A stretch of 64,000 bases of DNA from Empedobacter sedimenti (GCF_030005555.1 NZ_JASCQG010000007.1:62001-126000); one strand, 5' to 3'. Numbered from the stretch's first letter, positions 1 through 9,691 are shown. The notes: a model not told the origin generated them from the letters alone. Numbers and translations: made by a program.

Positions 1-572
1 ACGGCGTCTGCAGACAAGTTTTCGTTTGCCAACATATATTTTCCGCCACTTAAATCCATTCCTTCTATATAATATGTATTGATGGGTTCGCCTTGATATA
101 AAATACGTCCAGTACTTTCAATTTCTATACCTGGCATTTTTTTGATCACATCTGCTATAGAACGGTCTTTTATATCTTTGAAATTGCTCACATCATACGC
201 AATCGTATCACCTTTTTTACGAATTGGAGATTCTTTTAGCTTGACTTCTTTTAATTCAATAAGTTGTTTTTGTAAAGTAAAATCAAAATTTGTAGAAGAT
301 TCATTTGCCAAATCCGACGTAAAAGCATAATCCATTGCACGAACTTTTATTTCATAGGTTTCATGTACTGGATTGTCTATTTTTAAAGTGTATTTTCCAT
401 CTGATTTAGTTATAAAGTAAGCCAAGGTTTCGTCTGAACTATTTGGCGAAATTGTGACATTAGCTTCAGATATAGGTTTTCCTTCTTCATTTTTTACAAC
501 ACCTGATATTGTGAGTTGAGCAAAAATTAAGTGAGAAAGAAATGTGAGTAGTAGTGTTAATCTTGTTTTCAA
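1..572 (-). CDS. TonB-dependent receptor-type protein with carboxypeptidase-like regulatory domain, 5' part only
   Basis: Reading the minus strand from a TTG at 570-572 gives an uninterrupted frame of 190 codons that runs off the left edge. It starts with a hydrophobic signal peptide ending near LIFAQ, followed by a beta-sandwich 'ISGVVKNEEGKPISEANV' segment typical of CarboxypepD_reg domains. A plug-like region follows (DVIKKMPGIEIESTGRILY, then YYIEGMDLSGG). This is the usual N-terminus of Bacteroidota outer-membrane receptors found beside GLPGLI proteins, and such a gene lies divergently at 991. No in-frame ATG was found upstream, so TTG is the best start. The transported substrate is unknown, and the barrel lies outside the window. 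Confidence 0.75.
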   Translation of the reverse strand, partial: MKTRLTLLLTFLSHLIFAQLTISGVVKNEEGKPISEANVTISPNSSDETLAYFITKSDGKYTLKIDNPVHETYEIKVRAMDYAFTSDLANESSTNFDFTLQKQLIELKEVKLKESPIRKKGDTIAYDVSNFKDIKDRSIADVIKKMPGIEIESTGRILYQGEPINTYYIEGMDLSGGKYMLANENLSADA

Positions 573-990
573 AAAAAATGTTTTAGTTGAATTATATGGT
601 ATTGTTTAGGTTCTTCTATATATAACTTTTTTCTTAGGACTTCTCTTCAGTTGTCTTAGTTTAAATATTATGATTAATATAACTAAAATAACTATTAATT
701 GATATATAGTCAAATTTCATTGTATTTATTTAATAAAATAACACAAAATAGCTTATTTATGTACAATTTTATGAAATTGAATGTAAAATCCAATTTTTAT
801 TCATTTAAAAACGCTTCTATTGATTTGTTTTCTGTTTTGTGATTATTGATTTTATACTAAGATTTTTATTTTTATAATTGTATAACTAAAATGAATTCTA
901 AAACGTACAATTGTAACATGTTAAGTTGCGAAATGATTTAATTTTAGGTTAGCCATTAATACATTATCATATAAACAAAAAACCATTGTT
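573..990. other. Divergent intergenic region, 418 bp
   Basis: This very AT-rich gap separates the divergent receptor and GLPGLI genes and must hold both promoters. I could not find an exact TAnnTTTG box with good spacing for either gene. The nearest is a degenerate TAATTTTAG-like stretch near 937-946 upstream of the GLPGLI gene. No RNA gene, repeat or open frame was recognised. Confidence 0.4.
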
Positions 991-1776
991 ATGAAGTTTT
1001 TATTCGTATTCTTTTTATTTGTATCTCAATCTATTTTTTCACAATCAACTACACAAAGGTATCTTTATGAATTAAAGAATGGATCTTCGTCTAAGATATA
1101 TGTTTTAGATATCAATGAAGAGTCTGTAAAGTTTTATAAACATGATTTTTTACCTGCAGATTCTTTGTATAATGTATATAAAGATTCATATAAACTAGGA
1201 ACTGCTACGACTATATACAGAACTGATTTTGCTGTTATTAAAAATAAATCTGAAAATGCATTTATTGAATTAAAAAGTATAGGTGTGTCAGATTATTATC
1301 TTGTCAAAGAAAAGGCTATAAAGCAAGACTGGAAGATAGAAAAAGAGAAGAAAAGTGTAAATGGTTTTACTTTACAAAAGGCAACTCTTAATTATAAAGG
1401 AAGAGATTGGATAGCTTGGTTTAATTCGGAAATTCCATTGCCGTATGGTCCTTATAAATTTCAAGGTTTACCAGGATTAATTTTTGAATTATATGATTCA
1501 GAAAACATTTTTCATTTCAGTCTCATAAAATCACAAAGATTAGATTCAGTTTTTGACACAACTAATTTTTTGGAAAATAATTTTGAGCATAAAAGACGTA
1601 CAATAAGTGAAATTGAATACAATAAAATGTTGAAAGAATACATTAAGGATCCTTATAAAGATATGCAAGATCCTACTGTAGAGGATTTACAATATAAGAA
1701 AAAGGATATTGACTACTTGAAAAAATGGTTAGAAAAAGATAATATAGAAATTCTAAATATTCTTGGAAAGAAATAG
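991..1776 (+). CDS. GLPGLI family protein
   Basis: A 261-residue exported protein with a signal peptide (residues 1-19, ending IFSQS) and the family signature GLPGLI at about residues 157-162, inside YKFQGLPGLIFELYD. GLPGLI proteins are Bacteroidota-specific and are often encoded next to TonB-dependent receptors of the kind starting at 572 on the opposite strand. Their biochemical role is not established. The C-terminus is lysine-rich with no membrane anchor. The gene ends 9 bp before the convergent lipoprotein gene. Family assignment is secure because of the signature; function is unknown. Confidence 0.9.
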   Translation: MKFLFVFFLFVSQSIFSQSTTQRYLYELKNGSSSKIYVLDINEESVKFYKHDFLPADSLYNVYKDSYKLGTATTIYRTDFAVIKNKSENAFIELKSIGVSDYYLVKEKAIKQDWKIEKEKKSVNGFTLQKATLNYKGRDWIAWFNSEIPLPYGPYKFQGLPGLIFELYDSENIFHFSLIKSQRLDSVFDTTNFLENNFEHKRRTISEIEYNKMLKEYIKDPYKDMQDPTVEDLQYKKKDIDYLKKWLEKDNIEILNILGKK

Positions 1777-1785
1777 TTTTTTAAT

Positions 1786-2229
1786 TTATTCTTTCATAAT
1801 GACTTCATTCAGAGTTTGATATTCTATATTAAACTCTTTAACCATTAATTTGTAAGCACTCAAAGGTTGGAGATATAAATTATACATATTATTGGTCTTA
1901 TTAATTTTTGTTGTAGAAAGGATATTAATAGGAAATTTGATGGTGTCATTCGTTTCTTTTTCTATTTTCCCATTTGCTATTTTGTAGATATAGAACGAAT
2001 TATTGTCCTTATTGTAACTATCTAACAACTGAATAGAATCTGTTGTAATAAAGGCTTTGCTCAATTCTAAAGCTTCTTTATGTGTAATACCTTGATTATC
2101 TTTTCTTCGTTCATTTTCAAATAAATCAATCGAGTATTGATCAGGTCTTTCATATTCTTTTTTACAACCGAAAATTGTGCTAAAAAGGATAAAAGAGAGT
2201 AGTGGAAGAGTAGTTTTGATTTTTTTCAT
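1786..2229 (-). CDS. Small lipoprotein of unknown function
   Basis: 147 residues with a lipoprotein signal: a hydrophobic stretch at residues 8-20, then the lipobox FGC with Cys22, followed by KKEYERP. The mature part is polar with no domain I recognise. It lies downstream of tssC on the same strand, but a hairpin with a U-run at 2242-2276 separates them. It is therefore more likely an independent gene than a T6SS component, although an accessory outer-membrane lipoprotein role cannot be excluded. It converges with the GLPGLI gene with only a 9-bp gap. Confidence 0.7.
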   Translation of the reverse strand: MKKIKTTLPLLSFILFSTIFGCKKEYERPDQYSIDLFENERRKDNQGITHKEALELSKAFITTDSIQLLDSYNKDNNSFYIYKIANGKIEKETNDTIKFPINILSTTKINKTNNMYNLYLQPLSAYKLMVKEFNIEYQTLNEVIMKE

Positions 2230-2241
2230 TGAGTTGGTTTT

Positions 2242-2276
2242 AAAAAAAGGAATTTACTCGAAAGCAAACTCCTTTA
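2242..2276 (-). terminator. Terminator after tssC
   Basis: On the minus strand an imperfect stem (AAAGGAGTTTGC paired with GTAAATTCCTTT, loop TTTCGA) is followed by a run of T. It sits 26 bp or more past the tssC stop and would end the minus-strand T6SS transcript. Confidence 0.6.
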
Positions 2277-2301
2277 AAATATATATATCCTTTTGTGTAA
2301 A

Positions 2302-3669
2302 TTATTCTTGTTGGTATTCAGCTTCCCATTCGTTACCATCATCTCCTTTGTGACCATCAAGTTTAATCACAAAACTTTTTGTAGGGAAATATGGTGTCAT
2401 ACGAATATCTAACCAAACACGATCTTTGTTTACTTTATCTTGTTCAAAACGTACAATTTTGAATTTTTCGATTAATTTATCTGGACCTTTAATTTCGTCT
2501 AAGAATTGAACGATTTGTCTTCTCAAATCATCTTCGTTACGAGGATTCCAGTTTTCGAAAGCACGACGATTTAAGAAATCTAACAAAACTTTTGTTACAT
2601 AATCAAATACACGAACTACAGAATAAGTTTGTAAACCAATATTATCTCCGTTAAATAAAGTTTTAGCCGAAAATGCCATGATTTTACCATACTCATTTAC
2701 CATTGGTACCAATCCCATTTTCTCTAACTGAGAAATTTCACTTTTCTTCAAGTCAAATTTTACAGCGTCAACTTCGTTGATATTACCATGTTTTTTACCT
2801 GCAGCAACTTGTGACATTAAAGTTTTGTAGATTTTTCCAGCTAATGAAGTAGAAGGTGGTAAATCTACGTTTTCTTCTTCACCAACTTCTTCCGCTCTTC
2901 CGCGCCCTACAAGCCAGTTACAAGTCATAATAACATTGCTTCGGTGCAATTCTCCACCAGTTAAATTTGCAGAATCAAATAAATCCACAACATCGTCTGG
3001 TTTATCTAAATTAGCAAAATCTGTTAATAACATTACTTTGTTTTCGTTACAGATTTTTGCCCATTTTTCTACAACTTTATTAGATCCTAAATATCCTGGT
3101 AAAGCTAAAATTGAGTAATTATCACGTAAATCTAAACGGTCATAATTTTGTTTAAACTCTTCAGAAATTGCATCAATAAACAACGGATTATCTAAATCTT
3201 GTAATTGCTCTAAACTTGCATTTACAATACTTACATTGTCTACTTTATCTAACTCAGTATTTTTGTAAAACTGCGCAATTGTACGATAAGAAGTTTCTAA
3301 TTCGCGAACAGAATCTAACGTGTTTTTTAAGTTAGATTTTAAATTACTTTCTGCAGATTGAGCTTTTGTTTTAGAAGAATCAGCCATTTGATCAATTGAT
3401 TTATTGTTTTCTAATAAATCAACCCACAAATTAATTTTTTTCAATAAATCTTTGCGTTCATCTTCTTTATTTTGATCGTTCAAAAAGATTTCTTTTCGAG
3501 CTTTTCTTGTCGGATTCATGTTAGCAATTCCGTCAACAACTGTCTCCACAAAATTAAATCCTCCAACTTTGTTTAAGTCTTCTAATGAGTTTTTCTTTTT
3601 CTGTGCAAATTGTTGTTCACCAGCTTGCTGCTGTTGTTGTCCTTGTATAGGTTGAGGTTTGTTTTCCAT
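2302..3669 (-). CDS. tssC: T6SS contractile sheath large subunit TssC
   Basis: 455 residues of the TssC/VipB (EvpB) sheath family, somewhat shorter than proteobacterial members at about 490-500. With TssB it polymerises into the cytoplasmic contractile sheath that propels the Hcp tube. A Gln-rich N-terminal tail is followed by a helical region and then the conserved core (ALPGYLGS, LLTDFANLDKPDDVV, and a C-terminal YFPTKSFVIKLDG strand). It is the last gene of the minus arm, 25 bp downstream of tssB, and a terminator follows. Pairing with tssB and the baseplate genes makes the call firm. Confidence 0.93.
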   Translation of the reverse strand: MENKPQPIQGQQQQQAGEQQFAQKKKNSLEDLNKVGGFNFVETVVDGIANMNPTRKARKEIFLNDQNKEDERKDLLKKINLWVDLLENNKSIDQMADSSKTKAQSAESNLKSNLKNTLDSVRELETSYRTIAQFYKNTELDKVDNVSIVNASLEQLQDLDNPLFIDAISEEFKQNYDRLDLRDNYSILALPGYLGSNKVVEKWAKICNENKVMLLTDFANLDKPDDVVDLFDSANLTGGELHRSNVIMTCNWLVGRGRAEEVGEEENVDLPPSTSLAGKIYKTLMSQVAAGKKHGNINEVDAVKFDLKKSEISQLEKMGLVPMVNEYGKIMAFSAKTLFNGDNIGLQTYSVVRVFDYVTKVLLDFLNRRAFENWNPRNEDDLRRQIVQFLDEIKGPDKLIEKFKIVRFEQDKVNKDRVWLDIRMTPYFPTKSFVIKLDGHKGDDGNEWEAEYQQE

Positions 3670-3694
3670 TTTTTCTTAAATTTTTACAAGAGAA

Positions 3695-4144
3695 TTATTT
3701 TTTTTCTAATTCCTGAGCGATTTCTTTTAATACATCAATCAATGCATCTTTTGTTTGCTCGTTTTCTACAATAGATTTTAAAATTTTGTTGTTTTTTAAT
3801 TGTCTCAAAATTTTGTTGTATTGCTCTTGTTCGATGCTTAATTGTTTTAGATATTCAGATTTTTGAGTCAATGTTTTTGGTGTAAAATCGCCCAAATTCT
3901 GAAATCTAAATTCTTCATCTACAATTGTTCCTTCTTCTGTTTCGTGTTGTACAGAAATAGATGGTTCGAAATGACGAAAAACATCATCAACAGTTTTTAA
4001 ACCTCTTACCACTTCTGGTACAAAAGGTTCGTCTGATGTTAATTGACTAACAAGAAGCGTTCTGTTTTCTTGTATATTTTGGATAGCTTCGTTAGCGTCT
4101 ACTTTCACTTCGTTACCTCCAACTCCGTAATTATATACTGCCAT
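3695..4144 (-). CDS. tssB: T6SS contractile sheath small subunit TssB
   Basis: 149 residues, the usual size of TssB/VipA, the sheath partner of TssC. It starts MAVYNYGVGGNEVKVDA. The LLVSQLTSDEPFVPEVVRGL segment and the later F-x-x-LxDFTPKTL-like stretch (FQNLGDFTPKTL) match the family's conserved central part. A coiled-coil, Lys/Glu-rich tail follows. It is encoded directly before tssC with a 25-bp gap. A 105-bp AT-rich gap separates it from tssK, so an internal promoter for tssBC is possible, but I saw no clear box. Confidence 0.92.
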   Translation of the reverse strand: MAVYNYGVGGNEVKVDANEAIQNIQENRTLLVSQLTSDEPFVPEVVRGLKTVDDVFRHFEPSISVQHETEEGTIVDEEFRFQNLGDFTPKTLTQKSEYLKQLSIEQEQYNKILRQLKNNKILKSIVENEQTKDALIDVLKEIAQELEKK

Positions 4145-4249
4145 AGTGTATGATTTTTAATTAATGGTCTATTTATATTTTGATTGTTTCTTAAAAATAC
4201 TAATTTTCTATTATTTTTATTCTAAAATTTTGTTAATCATTTATTTAGA

Positions 4250-5395
4250 TTAATCAATAACACTCCATCCTTTTTTAGGATCAATGTTAGATTTTACTTC
4301 TTGTTCATTAACAATAATACTTTCTTTGCGTTGACCGATGTAATCTAAATCGCTCAATTTTCCGAAAACAACCTCTAGATTTTTCAATAACGTATTGATT
4401 TGTACAAAAGCTTCTCCCGAATTATGATGATCGTAATTAATCTCTGCAACCGTTGTCAAGTGATTAAGAATGGTGTGTGGGGCAACTTCGCTCCATTCCA
4501 AACTGTAATTCAACATTTCTTCTAATTCTGCCGGAATCATTGTTTGTGTATTGTTATACAAATGCAAAGCAAGTTTAGAGAAAATATTAATCAAGAAAAT
4601 AGGTGGTTGATTTGGCGTAATATTTTTGAACTGAAAATAATTTTCTCCAATCGTTCTGATTACGGTATGACACAACGTTTTTACATTTTCTGCTAAGGCT
4701 GTGTTTTGATTTTTATGAGATGCTTTCTGAATAATTTTGTACGCATATTGACGCAAATTACTCAACGAAATAACAAATGTGTTATAATGTTCAATCAACT
4801 TTGGGTGACTTTGTACTGATGTACAAGGCGGAATGAAATTGTGATCAATCTGAGCAATATTTGACTTAATCAATACTTTTCCTAAAACTAAATAGTTTCC
4901 ACCTGAATAACTACTATTTAGGATTGTTGAATTGATTAACTCAATTTTATACTTTGGTAAAGTATACGGATGACGTGGAGGAATTTCTTCCGAATCAATT
5001 TCTCCAAAAGGAACTTTTTCAAACAAATTAACCGAAGCAATTACATAATATTCTCCGTCTTGTTCTTCATGCTCAATATTCATTGATTGAGCTAAAGATC
5101 TAATGTTTACTTTGTAATCCGTCAATTCAATTCGATAACCAGCTTGTGTTATTGCAGAACATCTTTTGATAATTAATTGTGCGTCATTTGTCGCAGTATT
5201 GATAATTTCGTAAATTGTTTTATCTGCAAATTGATCTGTAATGGGTAATAATCCGTAATTGAAATTATTTAATAAAATAGAATTAGAATCTCGGATACTA
5301 TCAATAACAAAGTTTTCTTGCTCAATCAAATGTTGTTGAGAAATTTTCATTCCATCAACCCAGTTTACTGGGAAATGTTTGATTGTTTGTATCAT
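4250..5395 (-). CDS. tssK: T6SS baseplate subunit TssK
   Basis: 381 residues. The N-terminus (FPVNWVDGMKISQQHL) matches the start of TssK proteins, which link the baseplate to the membrane complex. It is shorter than proteobacterial TssK (about 440), as is usual for the subtype iii system. An internal IPPRHPYTLPKY and a C-terminal helical domain are visible. It lies 12 bp downstream of tssN and upstream of tssBC in the minus-strand T6SS arm. Identity rests on the N-terminal motif plus context. Confidence 0.88.
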   Translation of the reverse strand: MIQTIKHFPVNWVDGMKISQQHLIEQENFVIDSIRDSNSILLNNFNYGLLPITDQFADKTIYEIINTATNDAQLIIKRCSAITQAGYRIELTDYKVNIRSLAQSMNIEHEEQDGEYYVIASVNLFEKVPFGEIDSEEIPPRHPYTLPKYKIELINSTILNSSYSGGNYLVLGKVLIKSNIAQIDHNFIPPCTSVQSHPKLIEHYNTFVISLSNLRQYAYKIIQKASHKNQNTALAENVKTLCHTVIRTIGENYFQFKNITPNQPPIFLINIFSKLALHLYNNTQTMIPAELEEMLNYSLEWSEVAPHTILNHLTTVAEINYDHHNSGEAFVQINTLLKNLEVVFGKLSDLDYIGQRKESIIVNEQEVKSNIDPKKGWSVID

Positions 5396-5407
5396 AGGTT
5401 TATTTTT

Positions 5408-6346
5408 TTATGATTGTATTTTTTTTCCTTCTTCATGATGACGAATCACACGTTTACAAATAATTGTTTGATTTTCTGTGATTTTATTTGTCGCAATATC
5501 TTGTTCAAAATCAACGTATTTTCTAAAGCTGAAAAATGATTTTTTAACATAGAATATCCAATAATATGATTCGTTATTTTGATCCATTAAATTGATTGTA
5601 GAATTTGGATTCTTGAAATTATAATCATCTACAACTCTGTAAAACCAATCTCCAAAAGTGATTTCTGTTGGCAATGTTTTGGCTTTGATTAAGAAGCGTT
5701 TATTCTCATCAATATTTTTACTTAATTCTACATTTAAAACCATTAGTTTATCAAAATCAATTCCTTCAAAGTTGAATGGACGCTGATCTGGATCGTATTT
5801 CCATGTTTTGTAAATATCGAACGGAATACTTATAAATTGAACATAACAATAGTAAAAAGCCAATGGAACAATAAAGGTAAACATACTTGTTGCTGCCATA
5901 TATGGATTACCTAAACCATTACTGAAATATTTGAAAATAAGTGTAAATAAATATCCTCCAAATGCAATACAAGTTAATGTTAGTACACTTTCAAAAAGAA
6001 TACTCATCCAAACTTTATCAATGTGTTTTCGGAAAAATTTGTGTAATAAATTGACATGTAAAATTCCGAATCCCAAATAAACAATTTGAGAAATTAAATA
6101 CCAATATGGATTGAATAAATTTCCTGAAAAACCAAACATTCCTGGTAATGCTAAACATAATCCTCCTAATAACACATAAATAATGATGTGTTTGATTTGA
6201 ATAGCTGGTTTTGCTTTTCTGATAAGCCCCAAAATGAAAACCATAATCGCTACGATGATTGGCATCAATAGATACTTAAAGAAAATCGATTTTATAGAAG
6301 CTGGTTCCATTTCTATATTTGTTGTTGATATTAAAAAAATAAACAT
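5408..6346 (-). CDS. tssN: T6SS-iii membrane protein TssN
   Basis: 312 residues with about five hydrophobic helices in the first 185 residues, then a soluble cytoplasmic-type domain containing FDKLMVLNVELSKN and FGDWFYRVVDDYN. This topology and its place between tssG and tssK match TssN, one of the Bacteroidota-specific proteins that replace the TssJLM membrane complex in subtype iii systems. A later Met at residue 13 (MEPASIKS) could be the true start because the first 12 residues are hydrophobic. It is separated from tssG by 7 bp, which implies co-transcription. Confidence 0.83.
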   Translation of the reverse strand: MFIFLISTTNIEMEPASIKSIFFKYLLMPIIVAIMVFILGLIRKAKPAIQIKHIIIYVLLGGLCLALPGMFGFSGNLFNPYWYLISQIVYLGFGILHVNLLHKFFRKHIDKVWMSILFESVLTLTCIAFGGYLFTLIFKYFSNGLGNPYMAATSMFTFIVPLAFYYCYVQFISIPFDIYKTWKYDPDQRPFNFEGIDFDKLMVLNVELSKNIDENKRFLIKAKTLPTEITFGDWFYRVVDDYNFKNPNSTINLMDQNNESYYWIFYVKKSFFSFRKYVDFEQDIATNKITENQTIICKRVIRHHEEGKKIQS

Positions 6347-6353
6347 TGTCTTT

Positions 6354-7319
6354 TTATATAAATGTTGAGTAGCCTAAGCGGCTCGTATTTTTATTGTCTC
6401 CTAATACAAAAGAATTTTCGTTACTTTCGGTAACAAAATTCTCGAAAACCTTCACTGTAACGGGCATCAAGTAATCATAGATATTTTGCAATAATTCTCT
6501 GAATGGATGTCCAGATACATAGCGATAGATTTTATTGTACGGTATAGGTCCAATATTTACAACCCAATTTCGTTCGCCATCCATATGCTTACCATTCGGA
6601 ATTAATGTGATTCCTAGCCGCGCTGTGCCCAAAATTGTAGTTTTCTCTGCATCATCTTGTTGATCAATTTCATTTGGTTGAAAACCAATTGTAACAGGTA
6701 CATTATTAAATGCACTCAAAAAATGACTAATCCATTTCGTATTTCCTCTTACTTGATGTAAGAAAGGAAGAATATAGAAAAAGATTTTTGCTGTTTCTGG
6801 ATCAACTTGTTTTAGCAAAGGCCACAATTCCGAAACTACATCAATTATTGTATTTGACTGATCTGCTATATCAAATTCAGTTTCTTTTATTAAAGCTGTA
6901 ACTTCAGTGTTAAAAAACTCTAATTCAAAAGGTTGAAAAAACTTTCGTGCGTTATCTTCAACATCTTTTTGCTTTTTTATTTCGTTAACTACTTTTTCAA
7001 TATTTCGATGATTAACTCCTAAAGAAGCTTGATGAAATAAGCCTTCGGGTAAATAATCATAAATACTCTCACGGTACGATTCTATTAAAATACTTTCTTC
7101 GTCAAATCCGAAATAAGTGGTCGAAATACTCTTAATGTCTTTTAAATAAGGGCGTTCGTTAATACCAACTCGTTTCAGAAAAACTGAAGCATTTGCATTA
7201 TAAAATTTTAATAAATTAGTCGCAACAGCTTCTGCTTTAAAATCTGTTTGCAACTTATTATATTTCATGTCAGCAATATTATATAAAACACGCTCAGAAA
7301 CTTCCATATTTTCTAACAT
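6354..7319 (-). CDS. tssG: T6SS baseplate subunit TssG
   Basis: 321 residues at the TssG position, immediately after tssF and sharing one base with it (7319). TssG and TssF form the baseplate wedge with TssE. Motifs are divergent, as in other Bacteroidota TssG. Recognisable parts include FFYILPFLHQVRGNTKWISH, a LGTARLG...NIGP stretch corresponding to the conserved 'LG...L.iGP' region, and the C-terminal PVTVKVFENF. The call depends partly on context. Confidence 0.85.
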   Translation of the reverse strand: MLENMEVSERVLYNIADMKYNKLQTDFKAEAVATNLLKFYNANASVFLKRVGINERPYLKDIKSISTTYFGFDEESILIESYRESIYDYLPEGLFHQASLGVNHRNIEKVVNEIKKQKDVEDNARKFFQPFELEFFNTEVTALIKETEFDIADQSNTIIDVVSELWPLLKQVDPETAKIFFYILPFLHQVRGNTKWISHFLSAFNNVPVTIGFQPNEIDQQDDAEKTTILGTARLGITLIPNGKHMDGERNWVVNIGPIPYNKIYRYVSGHPFRELLQNIYDYLMPVTVKVFENFVTESNENSFVLGDNKNTSRLGYSTFI

Positions 7320-9172
7320 TAATTTTCTATAATATTTACACGATATTCAACTCCATCAATCGCTTTTAGCTTGATGTCTTTTTTCAATACTTCGGATAAA
7401 TTATCCCAATATTTTTGACCATAAAAAGCATAATTTAGAGGATAAATTTCGATATCAACAGTTCTGATAAAACCTTCTTTAGGACGATCACTAATCATCG
7501 TTCCTCTTTTTACATTAATGCGTTTTATCTCATCCCTCAATACCATTTTGCAATAATTTTTTACATCCTCTTTCGAGATGATTTTATCTCGTGTTGTTAA
7601 TGCATATTTATAAGCTAAAATGGTGTCTGATCTTTTTTGTTCTTCTAATCCACCAACAGTTTCTGTTAATAAGGTTATTTTTTGCTGGTTGATTTGTGAA
7701 CTCAGTTCTGTTGCTGGTCTAAAACTATTTGCCATAGAACAATTTGTCATCCAAAAAGTGGCATAAGTATGTCCAGAATTTTCAACAGGTTCTATGATAA
7801 CGTAGTTTACGTCATCTTTTAATTCGCGGTTTGCATGATCAACTTTTATCATCAAACCTTTCATTTTTCCTGAAATTTCGCCTAAAACGTCTTTTACTTT
7901 ATCACGATTGAAAATAGAGAATGCTGCAACTTCATCACGTAATAATTCCATCACATTTGATAGTAAATCAACTGCATTACGTTCGTTAAAGCGTTCCATT
8001 CCACCTTTTCTTACAGTGTACAAACCTTTCTCAAGATTGTTAGTTGGAGTAAAAGGAATTTCTGTATATTTTTTTCCTAATTCGTCAATTACTTCATCTA
8101 CAAATAAAAAATATTCATTTTCTTCAGTTTCTAACGGGATATTGTTTCCCATTATATCTAAATTATATTCTGTTTTCTTCCATCCTCTGTTGTAAATAGG
8201 AAAAGTGTTGAGTGAAAACTGAAAATTTTCTAAAATTTCTTGGTTAAATTGTGGAGGAAATTCTAACGTCAACCAAATTAATTTTCGTCCTTTATATTCA
8301 TCCAATACAGGATTTGAAGGGTCTATTTCTGTTGGTAAAGCAGATAAATCTTTCAAAATATTTTTGTCAAAACCACTTATTTCTATAAAGCGTTCATTAT
8401 AAATATTTTTGATATCTTCTTTTAATTTATAATAGATTGATTGCTCTCTAAATAAACCTTCGTATCCATGTGTATCTTCAAGTGTTGGATATGTTTTTCC
8501 AGCAGAAACTTCTAATTCTAAATCATTACAAGACACTTTGATATGTGGTAACAAACGATACACAAAATCAATGTGCTCAAATGTTGGGTTAGAACAGTAG
8601 AAGCTTAAGTATTCTGGGAAAATTTCTGAAGAATAATTGGTTACATCAATTGCAATTTTAAGTTTTCGATAGTTCTCAATACTATTATTTACGCGACTAA
8701 TCGGAATTTTATTTAGCTGTTCATCAATACTATAAATAGTGTTTCCAGCTAACATCAATACTGTTTGTGCATTGATTAATTCAATATGGTCAATTGGTGT
8801 AAATGGAATTGATAGTTGTTTATCTGATTGTACTTTTTTGAAAGAATTTAGATGTTTTTTTATGAAAAACTCCGAATGGTCTAATAAAATTTCTGTATCC
8901 TCTTCCGGATGTGCAAACGCAATTGCGTGTGCAGGATTGGGATGCGTATATTTTGCAGGCGTTAATAATCGTGCTAGTTTCTCTAAAATACGACCATTAA
9001 CATTCTGAATTTCATTATTTGCCTTAAAAACTTCTGTGCTAAATGCATCAATTAGTAATTTAACAACAGGGTCTAAAGCTTGTACATTTTTTACACCCCA
9101 AAGTTTTGTCGCATTTTGTAGCATGCGAGCTTTGATTGATTCTTTGGAATATATTTGTTGGTTTAGGTTCAT
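7319..9172 (-). CDS. tssF: T6SS baseplate subunit TssF
   Basis: 617 residues, the normal length for TssF (VasA/ImpG). The N-terminus contains the family-typical RMLQNATKLWG and later PDPVVKLLIDAF-like and LEKLARLLTPAKYTHPNPAHA segments. The C-terminal half has SYRPATELSSQIN-like FRPATELSSQ. It is the largest baseplate wedge component. It is encoded between tssE (15-bp gap) and tssG (one-base overlap), indicating translational coupling with tssG. Confidence 0.92.
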   Translation of the reverse strand: MNLNQQIYSKESIKARMLQNATKLWGVKNVQALDPVVKLLIDAFSTEVFKANNEIQNVNGRILEKLARLLTPAKYTHPNPAHAIAFAHPEEDTEILLDHSEFFIKKHLNSFKKVQSDKQLSIPFTPIDHIELINAQTVLMLAGNTIYSIDEQLNKIPISRVNNSIENYRKLKIAIDVTNYSSEIFPEYLSFYCSNPTFEHIDFVYRLLPHIKVSCNDLELEVSAGKTYPTLEDTHGYEGLFREQSIYYKLKEDIKNIYNERFIEISGFDKNILKDLSALPTEIDPSNPVLDEYKGRKLIWLTLEFPPQFNQEILENFQFSLNTFPIYNRGWKKTEYNLDIMGNNIPLETEENEYFLFVDEVIDELGKKYTEIPFTPTNNLEKGLYTVRKGGMERFNERNAVDLLSNVMELLRDEVAAFSIFNRDKVKDVLGEISGKMKGLMIKVDHANRELKDDVNYVIIEPVENSGHTYATFWMTNCSMANSFRPATELSSQINQQKITLLTETVGGLEEQKRSDTILAYKYALTTRDKIISKEDVKNYCKMVLRDEIKRINVKRGTMISDRPKEGFIRTVDIEIYPLNYAFYGQKYWDNLSEVLKKDIKLKAIDGVEYRVNIIEN

Positions 9173-9187
9173 GGTTTTTTAAAAAAG

Positions 9188-9628
9188 TTAATCTATCGAC
9201 ATTGGACTTAGAAAAAGTTCGGTTGAGAAGTTATAGTTCTCATTTGTCGACTCTAATTTTGCATTAATCCCTATTTTTACTTTTTTCTTTAGTTCTGTAA
9301 AACCTTTCGTTTCATAGTCGTGTTCTACATAAGTTATATGTGCCTTTATATTAGGCTGAATCAATCTTGGTTCGTAATCTTGAATTTGACGAATTAAACT
9401 TTTAATGAAAATATTTTCCCACATAACAGTACTAACTCCATTATCAAATTCTACATCCCAAACATCATTTCCGTAGTTTTCGTCGTATCTATTTTCACCT
9501 TTTTTTGTAGTAATAAGCAGCATAATGTTTTGTGCAATGCTTTCAAAAACATCACAAGTTTCAATTTGTCCGTTGCTTGCCATTAGGTTTAATGGTCTAA
9601 AAGGTAGTTTGTAGTTCGAGTTATCCAT
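9188..9628 (-). CDS. tssE: T6SS baseplate subunit TssE (gp25-like)
   Basis: 146 residues of the GPW/gp25 family. The SIAQNIMLLITTKKGENRYD stretch followed by YGNDVWDVEF matches the conserved gp25 core, in which the EDR-type motif is here ENRYDENYG. TssE is the wedge component homologous to phage T4 gp25 and initiates sheath assembly. It sits between the lytic transglycosylase gene and tssF, 15 bp from the latter. Confidence 0.88.
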   Translation of the reverse strand: MDNSNYKLPFRPLNLMASNGQIETCDVFESIAQNIMLLITTKKGENRYDENYGNDVWDVEFDNGVSTVMWENIFIKSLIRQIQDYEPRLIQPNIKAHITYVEHDYETKGFTELKKKVKIGINAKLESTNENYNFSTELFLSPMSID

Positions 9629-9691
9629 TATAAGTTTAGATATAAAAGATTGATTGTTTTAAATTACTTCTTTTTAATAAGAAATACTAAT

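Noticed and set aside
142-330. 62-codon plus-strand frame at the left edge
   Set aside because: It is antisense to the receptor-like gene, whose minus-strand reading gives a signal peptide and known domain motifs.
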